From Mesorhizobium loti (GTDB lineage: Bacteria; Pseudomonadota; Alphaproteobacteria; Rhizobiales; Rhizobiaceae): 64,000 bases of DNA. The notes under the pieces are model-generated. The model saw nothing but the letters and a program-made list of their open reading frames with translations, was not told the DNA's origin and did no database searches. The stretch is taken from positions 543,129 to 607,128 of the forward strand of contig NZ_QGGH01000004.1 of NCBI RefSeq assembly GCF_003148495.1, in the 5' to 3' direction. Shown here in pieces: positions 55,947-64,000 of this stretch (within the stretch, counting starts at the first letter, position 1; each line of letters starts with the position of its first letter). A program made the translations under genes and the position numbers.

Positions 55947-57380
55947 ATGAAATTCGGGTCAAGCGGCGTTCGAGGATTGGCTTCGGAATTGGTCGGCAAG
56001 GCCAGCGGACTTTATGCCGAAGCTTTCGCTTGGCGTTTGATTTCCAGCCGGGTTCAGCCGAATAGTTCGGTCTTCATAGGCCGCGACCTACGTGACAGCA
56101 GTCAGGCGATAGCCGACAATTGCATGGCGGGGTTGGCCGCAAATGGTTTCCAGCCGATCGATTGCGGCACCATACCTACGCCTGCCCTGGCACTATATGC
56201 ATGCAAACACGGCGCGGCGGCTCTTATGGTCACCGGGTCGCACATTCCAGCCGATCGCAATGGCATCAAATTCTATGGCCCGAATGGTGAAATCAGCAAG
56301 GCGGATGAGGCCGCGATTACGCGCTTTGTAGCCGAAAGATCAATTGCGTATTGCTTACCAACGGCTTGTCTGGGAACGACGTGGCCTATGCACCGTGAAG
56401 AAGCGATCGCGTCTTATCGAGAGCGCGCCCATGACATGCTGGAGCCGGGCTCACTTTCCGGCATGAGACTTGGTGTCTATCAGCACAGTTCGGTCGCGGC
56501 GGAACTGTTGGTACAGGTTCTTCGATCGCTCGGTGCCAGCGTGGTCGCCGTCGGGAAAACCGGGACCTTCGTACCTGTCGATACCGAAGCCGTGGACGCA
56601 GCAACAATCGCAAAATTGAAGAAGTGGGTCCGCGAATTCGGTCTCGATGCCATCGTGTCGACCGATGCGGACGGTGATCGGCCACTCGTCGCTGATGAAA
56701 ATGGCGATCTTCTTCGCGGCGACCTGGTTGGGCTTGCAACGGCTCTTTTCCTGAAGGCAGACACGATCGTGACGCCAGTGACCTCCAATTCGGGAATTTC
56801 GAAGGCCTTTGGTTTCGCGGTCCAGAGGACGAAAGTCGGGTCTCCATTTGTCATTGAAGCAATGGAAGCATCACACGGCGCCGGCGGCGTCATCGTCGGC
56901 TTTGAGGCCAATGGTGGTTTTCTGCTGGGCTCGGATTGTGCGGTGAATGGGAAGACATTGACTGCACTGCCGACGCGGGACTCATTCCTCCCGATCCTGG
57001 CCGTCCTCGGTACCATGGCGTCGACAAAAAAGAAGCTGTCGCGACTGCGCGGGCTTTGGAATCTTCCTGTGTGCGCCAGTGACCGGCTTCAGAACTTCCC
57101 TGCGGAAAGTTCACGCAGATTGATGGATCATCTCGCAAGCCGGAACGCACTGCAGCACTTTCTTGCCTCGTTCGGGACCGTCGCCGAAGTTGACGAAACC
57201 GATGGCCTCAGGGCGCGGATGCTTTCAGGTGAGATCATACATCTGCGGCCTTCCGGCAATGCCCCGGAACTGCGCTGCTACTCGGAAGCTTCGACCGAGA
57301 GCAGGGCCATGGCGATCGTCGCCTCGACGCTGCAAGGGGCACAGGCATTCGCGCTTACAGACGAGATAGAGGACCTTTGA
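55947..57380 (+). CDS. noeK: Phosphomannomutase for Nod-factor fucose supply
   Basis: A 477-residue alpha-phosphohexomutase. The phosphoserine is Ser98 in VTGSHIPADRNGIKFY, the metal loop is TDADGDRPLV, the sugar loop is FEANGGF, and the phosphate loop is RPSGNAPELR. It should interconvert mannose-6-phosphate and mannose-1-phosphate. In Mesorhizobium loti noeK works with noeJ, noeL and nolK to make GDP-fucose for Nod factor. The downstream noeJ overlaps by four bases and a nod box lies upstream, which supports this role over general sugar metabolism. Confidence 0.88.
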   Translation: MKFGSSGVRGLASELVGKASGLYAEAFAWRLISSRVQPNSSVFIGRDLRDSSQAIADNCMAGLAANGFQPIDCGTIPTPALALYACKHGAAALMVTGSHIPADRNGIKFYGPNGEISKADEAAITRFVAERSIAYCLPTACLGTTWPMHREEAIASYRERAHDMLEPGSLSGMRLGVYQHSSVAAELLVQVLRSLGASVVAVGKTGTFVPVDTEAVDAATIAKLKKWVREFGLDAIVSTDADGDRPLVADENGDLLRGDLVGLATALFLKADTIVTPVTSNSGISKAFGFAVQRTKVGSPFVIEAMEASHGAGGVIVGFEANGGFLLGSDCAVNGKTLTALPTRDSFLPILAVLGTMASTKKKLSRLRGLWNLPVCASDRLQNFPAESSRRLMDHLASRNALQHFLASFGTVAEVDETDGLRARMLSGEIIHLRPSGNAPELRCYSEASTESRAMAIVASTLQGAQAFALTDEIEDL

Positions 57381-58795
57381 TGAAAGTGGTTCCGGTCATC
57401 ATCAGCGGTGGAGCTGGTTCGCGGCTCTGGCCCGCCTCAAGGCAATCGCACCCCAAACCTTTCCTCAAGGTGGCGGATGGACTTTCGCTCATCCAGCACA
57501 CCGTGTTGCGCGCCGCTTCGATGCAGCATGTCGTGGAGCTTGTTACCGTGACGTCCACGGGGCACCTCTTCCTTACGAAAGACGTTTTTGACGAGCTGGA
57601 TTCCGTTGTTTTGCCACGCACCTTTCTGCTTGAGCCTGAGGGTCGGGATACCGCCGCCGCCGTCGCTGCGGCAACCGTCCATGCCAAGGCAACACAGGGT
57701 CCCGATGCTGTTCTGTGTATTTTTCCCGCCGACCATATGATTGGTGATCTGCCCGCATTTCAAACCGCCATGAACCGGGCAATCGAACAGGCGCAGCAGG
57801 GGCGTATCGCAACCTTGGGCATAACCCCGGATAGGCCAGACACCGCATTCGGCTACATCGAGGCCGACGGTGAGAAAGTTGTCCGGTTCGTCGAGAAACC
57901 GAACGCCGAGACTGCCAAATCTTATGTCGCGTCCAAACGTTTCTTCTGGAACGCCGGCATCTTCTGCTTCAAGGCACAGGTCATGCTCGACGAAATGGCT
58001 GCGCATTGCCCGGAGGTGATCGATGCCGTTCTCGATAGCTATGATAACGCTCGCGTCAGCCACGGCGAACATGTTGCCAGCGTCGAACTCTCATCTGAGC
58101 ACTTCGCCATGGCGCCGCGTATTTCACTCGACCATGCGGTGATGGAAAAAACCCACAATCTCGCTGTCGTTCCCTGCGAAATGGGGTGGAACGACATTGG
58201 ATCTTGGAACGCAATGGCCGAACTGGTCGCCGCTGACGCGAGCGGCAACAGGATTCGCGGCGATGTCCATGTGGTCGACACCGTGGGCAGTTACATAAGC
58301 TCGGACAAACGCGTCATCGGCACCGTCGGCATCAGCGACCTGGTGATCGTGGATTCCCCAGATGCATTGCTTGTTGCATCCCGCGATCGCGTCCAGGACG
58401 TCAAGAAACTCTTCGAGGGCCTCAAGGCTGCGGGACATGAAGCGCACTTGCTTCACAGTACCGTGCACCGGCCCTGGGGCACCTACACGGTTCTGGAGGA
58501 AAGCGAGCGCTTCAAGATCAAGCGCATCGAGGTGAAGCCGGGCGGACGCTTGAGCCTGCAGATGCACCATCACCGCTCCGAGCACTGGGTCGTGGTCAGC
58601 GGCACTGCGAAAATAGTCAACGGCGACCAGGAGCTACTCCTGACCACCAATCAATCCACCTATATCCCTTGCGGCCACAAACACCGGCTCGAAAACCCCG
58701 GCAATATCGGACTGGTGATGATCGAGGTCCAGAGCGGCGAGTATCTCGGCGAAGATGACATCGTGCGGCTTGAGGACGTATACGGTCGAACCTGA
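57377..58795 (+). CDS. noeJ: Mannose-1-phosphate guanylyltransferase / mannose-6-phosphate isomerase
   Basis: A 472-residue bifunctional enzyme. Residues about 1-300 are the nucleotidyltransferase with ISGGAGSRLWPASRQSHPKPF, FGYIEADGE and FVEKPN. Residues about 345-470 are a cupin isomerase domain with RPWGTY and LQMHHHRSEHWVVVSG. It makes GDP-mannose from mannose-1-phosphate and can also supply mannose-6-phosphate. ATG overlaps the noeK stop (ATGA). The nod box upstream identifies the pair as noeKJ rather than a housekeeping ManC. Confidence 0.9.
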   Translation: MMKVVPVIISGGAGSRLWPASRQSHPKPFLKVADGLSLIQHTVLRAASMQHVVELVTVTSTGHLFLTKDVFDELDSVVLPRTFLLEPEGRDTAAAVAAATVHAKATQGPDAVLCIFPADHMIGDLPAFQTAMNRAIEQAQQGRIATLGITPDRPDTAFGYIEADGEKVVRFVEKPNAETAKSYVASKRFFWNAGIFCFKAQVMLDEMAAHCPEVIDAVLDSYDNARVSHGEHVASVELSSEHFAMAPRISLDHAVMEKTHNLAVVPCEMGWNDIGSWNAMAELVAADASGNRIRGDVHVVDTVGSYISSDKRVIGTVGISDLVIVDSPDALLVASRDRVQDVKKLFEGLKAAGHEAHLLHSTVHRPWGTYTVLEESERFKIKRIEVKPGGRLSLQMHHHRSEHWVVVSGTAKIVNGDQELLLTTNQSTYIPCGHKHRLENPGNIGLVMIEVQSGEYLGEDDIVRLEDVYGRT

Positions 58796-59277
58796 CAGTC
58801 CAACGTCACATGCCCTACGGTGGCTGGCAGACCGAACCTGCGTCGGCACTGGGCTGTCAGGCGACCGGCGGCTAGGCAAGGCGGGCAAACCAGAACAGGT
58901 TTTATGAGTATAGCTAGTGAGCGATGTCGAACAATAGGCTGGCCGAATTGTTGAGATGGCAGTTTTCCGGCGAGATTGTCAGACGACACTTGCGCATCCG
59001 CTGCAACGGCATGCGGCTACAGCCGCTCGAGTTGCGGAAGGTGATCGGCAAAATCAGTCGATCAGGTGCGCGATAAGGTTCGTTGCCATGTACGGCAGGC
59101 GCGACATGAGCGGCCTGGCGCTCTGACGGGGTAGGCCAGCATGCGCCGGGCCTGACTGGCGGGCTCGGAAGAGAAACGCGGCACTGGCTGACGAAGATAA
59201 TACGCTCCTGCGCGCCGGTGACGGACCGGGGCCATTAGGCGTAGGCGCATCGCTATCGCCATGCCACGTGGACAATC
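58796..59277. other. Region after noeJ
   Basis: No well-supported gene. A 50-codon plus-strand frame (58924-59076, starting MSNNRLAELLRWQF) is arginine-rich and has no ribosome site; it may be a fragment. Confidence 0.35.
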
Positions 59278-59451
59278 CTATTCGGGCTGGGCAGATGGAC
59301 GGTAATTCCAGCTTTCGACGGCGTTGACTTCGTCGATGCAGACCGGCCCCGATGCACCGCAGTCCTCGCATTTCATCACAACGCGCGCCTCGTCCGTCTC
59401 ATATGGCCTAACCTCGCAGCTTGTGCAGAACGGGCAAGGGATCGCTTTCAT
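59278..59451 (-). CDS. Lar-like restriction-alleviation / zinc-ribbon protein
   Basis: A 57-residue protein with two Cys-x2-Cys knuckles (CPFCTSCE and CEDCGA) and the tail DEVNAVESWNYR. This is the pattern of the Lar family, small phage- and element-borne proteins that modulate type I restriction. ATG 59451 follows AGGAAGG with nine-base spacing. The frame is open upstream into a mucR-like scar, but the ribosome site marks the true start. Confidence 0.72.
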   Translation of the reverse strand: MKAIPCPFCTSCEVRPYETDEARVVMKCEDCGASGPVCIDEVNAVESWNYRPSAQPE

Positions 59452-59518
59452 CGTGACGAACCTTCCTGATGGCCTCGGGTGGTTTCGCCGAAATCTTTCG
59501 TCTAAGCGCTCGACTTCG

Positions 59519-59580
59519 CAAGCGCTGATCGTTGTGCCGTAGTTCGGCGCCACCATCGGGTAGGGATATTTTGTCCACAT
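59519..59580 (-). pseudogene. mucR-like C-terminal scar
   Basis: The frame upstream of the Lar-like start reads WTKYPYPMVAPNYGTTISA. It matches the WNLPADYPMVAPNYAATRSA segment of the MucR-like protein at 42425-42955. Nothing of the finger domain is left. Confidence 0.65.
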
Positions 59581-59809
59581 GCCCTCGTACCATCAACCGG
59601 CTAGCCGGTTCTCTCTATCCACAGATCTGGCCTCTCGTGCGGGCCAAGGTTACATCCGTGTCACCCAGCATGAGGCCGATCTTCCGCAGAGCGAATCGAT
59701 TCCGTAGAAATAAGAATTCTGCCACCGCCCCGCCGCCGTAAGGGTATTGATATACCCTTGGGATTTTGATCCGACCTAGCAGGCGGCGGGTAATCTTCAG
59801 AGGCCGACG

Positions 59810-60070
59810 TCAGGCAGCGTTCGGGATACCCCAGATTTCATCGAAGATACTCTCAGCCAAGCCAAGCGCCCGAGCGATCCGATCGCGATAGCCCTTGTCG
59901 AAACAATGGCCAGATTCGATCAGCCCGACCTCCTCGACTGTCAGACCGCTGGTCACGGCAACGTCCTCGGTCGAATAGCCAAGATGTTCCCGACATGCCT
60001 GAATTACGGGTTTTCCGTTTGAGATTGCGGTAAGCACTGCCTCGGGCAGCGCGAAAGGCGTTGCGGTCAT
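59810..60070 (-). CDS. Small XRE-like helix-turn-helix protein
   Basis: An 86-residue protein with an XRE-type helix-turn-helix (HLGYSTEDVAVTSGLTVEEV, then LIESGH) followed by RIARALGL. The ATG at 60070 is preceded by GGAGG. The longer frame to 60166 has no such site. It may be a repressor or an antitoxin-like regulator; no partner gene is adjacent. Confidence 0.6.
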   Translation of the reverse strand: MTATPFALPEAVLTAISNGKPVIQACREHLGYSTEDVAVTSGLTVEEVGLIESGHCFDKGYRDRIARALGLAESIFDEIWGIPNAA

Positions 60071-60339
60071 TTTGCCTCCAAATGCAGAGAACGGCCATTC
60101 GATAACTCGAAACAAGCGGCGGCCGATGTTGAAATAGGATGCCGAAACAGCCCGAGCCGGCGGCATCCAAAAATGCGATCACTCTCGAACGTGTGAGAGG
60201 CGCTACGCTAATATGGCGGCCGCCGCCGTTTAGATCAAGAACCTTGGCTCGCTTTACGAGGATTGCTCCAGTGGCCACAATTCGACGACACAGTGCAGCG
60301 CCGTCATCACGCTCACATCGATGATTGCGCGGCCGCTTT

Positions 60340-60425
60340 AACGCGCCGTCGGCTTGCGGCGCGATTGAGGAGCCGCGATCTGGCGGTCGGGCACTAGGCG
60401 CACCAGCTCGCGGACCAGCGTCAAA
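60340..60425 (-). pseudogene. Serine-resolvase C-terminal scar
   Basis: The minus strand reads LVRELVRLVPDRQIAA. It then needs small shifts to give LLNRAGKPTAR, the conserved recombinase tail seen in large serine resolvases. It is too short and shifted to be active. Confidence 0.45.
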
Positions 60426-60890
60426 GTATCTGCGGGGACTGTCTAGCGATGCTTGCCGGCGGCGTTCATCTTGAGCTTTAATACCGTGTGGTCCCCTCCC
60501 GCCCATGCAGGAGGCCGGGTGCCCATCGGACAAGACGCTGAGGGACCAACATCTCTCTGTTTCAGCCCGACTGTTGGCTGTCAGATCCGCGACACCGGAG
60601 TAGGGCTGCGCTTTGCTGCGAATTCCTTCAACCTATTGAATGATGACCAGAAAATCCCCCGGAGGTTCCTTCTGCTCAGTTGGCACGACTTTTGATGCTT
60701 CTCGAGAGGCGACAGGAGATACCGACTGGCGTTCATCGTGGGTGACATCGCGCAATGCAACGAAGGAAGACAATATGTCAGGTCCGCGTCAGAATCGATT
60801 TTATGCAAAGAGGATTGCCGCCTTTAGCGCAAAGCGTTCACGAACCGCATATCAACAATGGCTTCCGTGCAAAACGCAGGGAGATCACTT
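60426..60890. other. Region upstream of the peroxidase gene
   Basis: About 460 bases without a supported gene. The short ATCGATTTTA stretch near 60795 resembles part of a nod box but lacks the rest. The ribosome site AGGGAG lies before the GTG at 60891. Confidence 0.4.
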
Positions 60891-61943
60891 GTGAAAATCC
60901 TATTCACTACGGTGGCTGTCGCGTTGCCGGCCATCGCTTTTGCTGCGCAAACGATCCCCGTATACCTCAGAGAAACAGCACGGGCCACCTTCAAGGCTCT
61001 ACCATCCATCACGCCGACAGTCGCCAACAACCCGATCACACCGGAGAAGATAGCCCTGGGCAAGGCAATGTTCTTCGATCCACGCGTCTCGGCGTCAGGC
61101 GTCTTGTCGTGCAATTCGTGCCACAACTTGGCCACCGGGGGCGACGACAATCATGAAAGCTCGATCGGCCATGGTTGGCAGAAGGGACCGCGCAACGCGC
61201 CGACGGTACTGAACGCTGTCTTCAACATCGCGCAGTTCTGGGATGGTCGTGCTGAAGACCTAAAGGCTCAGGCCAAGGCACCGATCCAAGCCGCTGTCGA
61301 AATGGCCAACACACCAGGTCAACTCATCGCCACGCTCAAGTCGATGCCGCAATATGTCGAGTGGTTCAATTCAGCTTTCCCGGGCGAAGCCGATCGCGTC
61401 ACCTTCGAAAACGTCGCCAGGGCAATCGAAGCCTTTGAGGCGACACTGGTCACACCGGCGCCCTTCGATGCCTTCCTCAACGGCGATGACGCCGCTATGA
61501 CTTCCGAACAGAAACAGGGCCTGACGCTTTTCATGGACAAAGGCTGCTCGTCCTGCCACGGCGGTATCAACGTGGGTGGGGAGGGCTATTCCCCATTCGG
61601 CCTCGTTGAAAAGCCCAACACCGATGTCCTGCCGGAAAACGACAAAGGCCGATTTGCCGTGACCCATGAAGCCGACGATTCCTATGTTTTCCGCGTGGCG
61701 CCGTTGCGCAACGTAGCACTCACCGCGCCATACTTTCATTCGGGCAAGGTTTGGGATCTGAAACAGGCCGTCGCCATTATGGGGACCACCCAGCTCGGCC
61801 AAGAATTGACGGAAAAAGAAGTCGACCTGCTCGTTGCCTTCCTTAATTCGCTGACCGGAAAAGTACCGGAGGTCGCCTATCCCGTCTTACCCGCCGAAAC
61901 GCCGACAACGCCTCGACCTGTATTGCATATCCTCCCGCAATGA
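60891..61943 (+). CDS. Di-haem cytochrome c peroxidase
   Basis: A periplasmic protein of about 350 residues from the CcpA/MauG family that reduces hydrogen peroxide. GTG 60891 gives a clean signal peptide ending AIAFAAQ; the ATG 33 bases upstream would spoil it. Two haem sites are present: CNSCH at about residues 74-78 and CSSCH in the second half. FFDPRVSASG and FRVAPLRNVALTAPYFHSG are family signatures. Electrons would come from a small cytochrome c. It lies among symbiosis genes, where peroxide defence is useful. Confidence 0.9.
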   Translation: MKILFTTVAVALPAIAFAAQTIPVYLRETARATFKALPSITPTVANNPITPEKIALGKAMFFDPRVSASGVLSCNSCHNLATGGDDNHESSIGHGWQKGPRNAPTVLNAVFNIAQFWDGRAEDLKAQAKAPIQAAVEMANTPGQLIATLKSMPQYVEWFNSAFPGEADRVTFENVARAIEAFEATLVTPAPFDAFLNGDDAAMTSEQKQGLTLFMDKGCSSCHGGINVGGEGYSPFGLVEKPNTDVLPENDKGRFAVTHEADDSYVFRVAPLRNVALTAPYFHSGKVWDLKQAVAIMGTTQLGQELTEKEVDLLVAFLNSLTGKVPEVAYPVLPAETPTTPRPVLHILPQ

Positions 61944-61962
61944 TTGGCCGGAGCTGGCTAGC

Positions 61963-61994
61963 GAAGGTCGCAATCACGAATGATTGCGACCTTC
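61963..61994 (+). terminator. Hairpin after the peroxidase gene
   Basis: A perfect 14-bp stem (61963-61976 with 61981-61994) has a four-base loop, 19 bases after the stop. There is no T tract. Confidence 0.6.
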
Positions 61995-62563
61995 ACTGGG
62001 ACGAGACGATCATGACTTCCGGCGAGGCCTATCCAACTGGAAAGCTAGGGGGACTTTCATTTCCGAATTCAATTGAAACGCCAAATGAAAACCTGACCCG
62101 TCGACGCCCACATGCGTCACGACAGCATGACCGCCTTGCCGGCCACGTCGATCAGACGCTCCGACTAGCCGACTGTGTCGTGATATGTCGCTGCATGCAC
62201 CCCCCGCCTTAGATTCGCTGCCAAGCTCGCAACCACCTGATCGAGCCATCGCGGACAACATTCCGCGCGGCGTTGGCGTGCGCCCGGCAGAAACCGGATG
62301 CCTTCAGATCCACCTCCTTCAAAACGTGCTCGATGGCGTTGCGACGCGCGAGCAGCTGTTGCAGCTCTGCAAACGCACCGATATGAAAACAAAGCTGCGA
62401 CCAGCCAGCGACGTGGCTCGAGCATTTGTCAATGCACACCGCAAGTGCCGCTTGCTCTCGGGCTATCTCATCCATATAGCTCGGCGCAACAGAGGAAGCG
62501 CCAGTTGTTCAGTCTTCGTCAGCCGCGACCTCCTGTGCAATTCGTTCCAACAAGGAAGAAACT
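61995..62563. other. Region between peroxidase and syrB-like gene
   Basis: No supported gene. A minus-strand frame at 62209-62475 (88 codons) has no ribosome site or known motif. The stretch looks like decayed accessory DNA. Confidence 0.35.
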
Positions 62564-63253
62564 ATGAGGCGGCAGACCCGACCCTTCACTGTGGAGGTTA
62601 AACAAAAGCGCAATTATCAAAAACGGGGCCATTCCATCTGGAGCGATGTCGATCTCTCCGCAGCTATAGCCGACACAACAAGGGAGGAGCTCAAAGACAT
62701 GGATCTGCCAAATCGTCGGCTGATTGACTCTAATGTCATAGCCCTTGATGCTGAACACGCGCACAAACCGCGAGCGGAGTATCTCATGGCAAATCCCCTA
62801 GACGCTGAATCAGTAGAAACTGCAACCGAACACGCTCCCAAAGGAAGGACGCCTGAAACGAAGAAGAAAACCCCACCGTCGCGGAAGGCAAAGACTGAGC
62901 CCGGTCGCAAGAATGGCGCCAATACGGCGTCCCCGGCGAAGGAAGCAACAGCAACAGCAGCGGCCGTGCGGAGCGCCCGGAAGGTCTACTCCGGAGAAGA
63001 GCGCGCCCAGAAGCTCGCTCAGGTCGAGACGTCGATCAGCGGCGGCACCACTCTCAAGAGCGCCGTAAAGCAGGCCGGTATATCGGAACAGACCTATTAT
63101 CACTGGAAGAGGGCCGCGGCGCCTAGATCCGATGGCGACGATCTGAAGGACCTGGTCGCCCTCGAGAAAGAAAACAAGCGATTGAAGAGCCTGCTCGCGG
63201 AACGCCTGCGCACAGAGAACGCGGAACTGAAGAGGAAGCTAGGGCTGCAATAA
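62564..63253 (+). CDS. SyrB-like regulator
   Basis: A 229-residue basic protein. Residues about 95-130 are Lys/Pro/Ala-rich linker. Residues about 145-185 are a transposase-type helix-turn-helix (GTTLKSAVKQAGISEQTYYHWK), and the end is a coiled coil (LEKENKRLKSLLAERLRTEN). This is the layout of SyrB, reported in Sinorhizobium as a repressor of syrM and so of nod and exopolysaccharide regulation. AAGGAAG precedes the ATG. Related HTH parts occur in IS3 OrfA proteins, so an IS origin is possible. Confidence 0.7.
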   Translation: MRRQTRPFTVEVKQKRNYQKRGHSIWSDVDLSAAIADTTREELKDMDLPNRRLIDSNVIALDAEHAHKPRAEYLMANPLDAESVETATEHAPKGRTPETKKKTPPSRKAKTEPGRKNGANTASPAKEATATAAAVRSARKVYSGEERAQKLAQVETSISGGTTLKSAVKQAGISEQTYYHWKRAAAPRSDGDDLKDLVALEKENKRLKSLLAERLRTENAELKRKLGLQ

Positions 63254-63263
63254 GGCTTCAGAA

Positions 63264-63420
63264 GATGCCGCCATTCGACCAGACGGATCGTAGAACTGTG
63301 ATCGAAGGCTCGCCGGCTGTCGGATGGACGGAAATTTCGCGCACCAGCACCCTGATGTGCGGGTGGATGGCACCGGGCTTGTGGATTTTCCGCGAGGTGG
63401 GCAGTTCGGCCTGCCTATTT
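63264..63420 (-). pseudogene. thiC: thiC 5' remnant
   Basis: The minus strand corresponds to thiC codons for SRKIHK, HPQIRVPMREIS and HPTAGEPPVTV, with substitutions and shifts, matching 52080-52200. The start codon and the rest of the gene are missing. Confidence 0.8.
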
Positions 63421-63439
63421 TACAAGGTTTTCGTGCATC

Positions 63440-63555
63440 GGACCTCGCAAAGCGCCCGTACGTTCTACGCCAGTATGAACTGATCAGGCTCAATGGGTCA
63501 CTGCGCCGCGAAAGCCAGCAATATCTCAGGCCCTTGCCGGGACTCTCCTAGTGAA
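63440..63555 (-). pseudogene. Decayed TPP riboswitch copy
   Basis: It matches the riboswitch at 52335-52440 along most of its length (on the plus strand, ACGCCAGTATGAACTG and GTCACTGCGCCGCGAAAGCC are shared). Point changes fall in the conserved core, for example GAACCTGATC becomes GAGCCTGATC. It precedes only the thiC scar, so it has no gene to control. Confidence 0.82.
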
Positions 63556-63729
63556 TGCGTCAAATCGAGCGGGCGATTGGCCATCTTGTTAAGCGCATTC
63601 GGCTCGCGGCGGTCATCGGCGGCCGGTCGAACCCGAGGGACGCTCGCGGCTGTGTCGGCGACAAACCAAGCTCCGGAAACAATGGGCGGATTAAGGGGAC
63701 CGCCGTGCCGTCGGACTAATGATCAATCC

Positions 63730-63915
63730 AGCGCGGCGAATTCCTTATTGCGAGCACGGCTCGACAGGTGGCGAGCACGCCCCTGTGCTCGTTGATCTGG
63801 TCCAGTATCGCGGCCGAGACAGGAAAACCACTCCTGGCGGATTACATGGCAAGCACGTGGTGAATCAGGTAGCGGTGAATACGGCCGAAGGCGAGGATGG
63901 CGGCGGTAAGCGCCA
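63730..63915 (-). pseudogene. Second Fic-gene fragment
   Basis: It aligns with the Fic remnant at 54930-55410: GATCTGGTCCAG, TCGCGGCCGA, GCATGGCAAG and ACGTGGTG are in the same order. The HPFEDGNGR region is lost or heavily altered. Confidence 0.65.
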
Positions 63916-64000
63916 CGCCGCTCCCCTCGTGCGGCGCATGAGGTGAATGTGCGAAGAATCCCCCCGATCGCGAGAGACGGAGGGCCTACGTGGGAGCAGA

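Noticed and set aside
60776..60810. Possible nod box near ATCGATTTTA
   Set aside because: Only the right-hand core resembles a nod box; the ATCCA and GATG blocks are missing at the required spacing.
62209..62475. Minus-strand frame of 88 codons
   Set aside because: No ribosome site, no recognised motif, and located in apparently decayed DNA.

Overview
The window comes from the genome of a Rhizobiales bacterium, most likely a Mesorhizobium. The evidence is the high-GC coding style, the rhizobial layout of the L-rhamnose locus (rhaRSTPQMK divergent from rhaDI), a RirA-type iron box, MucR- and SyrB-like regulators, a nod box upstream of Nod-factor sugar genes, and a decayed nifA end. The species cannot be read from sequence alone.

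Layout. (1) Positions 1-24.0 kb look like ordinary chromosome: the 3' end of an arginase-family gene, a complete L-rhamnose uptake and catabolism locus (386-11212), a secreted gamma-glutamyltransferase, a siderophore block (TonB receptor, FhuD-like binding protein, fused FhuB permease, esterase; no ATPase gene), a GNAT-like protein, a winged-helix/TPR regulator and an alpha/beta hydrolase. The last two genes lie between two copies of a ~160-bp direct repeat. (2) Positions 24.7-40.5 kb form a defence island. It holds a type II CBASS operon in the order cyclase, Cap2, Cap3, Cap14-like 2TM-SAVED effector. A divergent WYL regulator of the CapW type lies beside it, followed by an intact IS630-family element. 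Next comes a two-gene operon encoding a 2064-residue AAA-type ATPase and a 542-residue protein with a HEPN-like R-x4-H motif and a polynucleotide-kinase-like P-loop domain. I do not recognise this pair as a named system; it is the best candidate for something undescribed. (3) Positions 40.8-64 kb read as a symbiosis-island segment with many scars: a ParB-like remnant, HU, MucR, IS3 and nifA remnants, a HisC-like aminotransferase, a luciferase-like oxidoreductase, a thiCOSGED operon with a TPP riboswitch, queCDE, a broken Fic gene, a nod box driving noeK-noeJ, a Lar-like zinc-ribbon protein, an XRE-like protein, a resolvase remnant, a di-haem cytochrome c peroxidase, a SyrB-like protein, and a second decayed copy of the thiC leader/TPP riboswitch/Fic segment.

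How it fits together. The rhamnose genes encode ABC import (RhaSTPQ), mutarotation, isomerisation, phosphorylation and aldol cleavage/oxidation, under a DeoR-type regulator with a clear inverted repeat in the divergent promoter. The CBASS genes are translationally coupled by ATGA overlaps, as are the two genes of the unknown module. The thi and que clusters are compact coupled operons supplying thiamine pyrophosphate and preQ0. noeK and noeJ would make GDP-mannose for Nod-factor fucose when NodD acts at the nod box. No CRISPR array, tRNA, rRNA or integrase gene was recognised.
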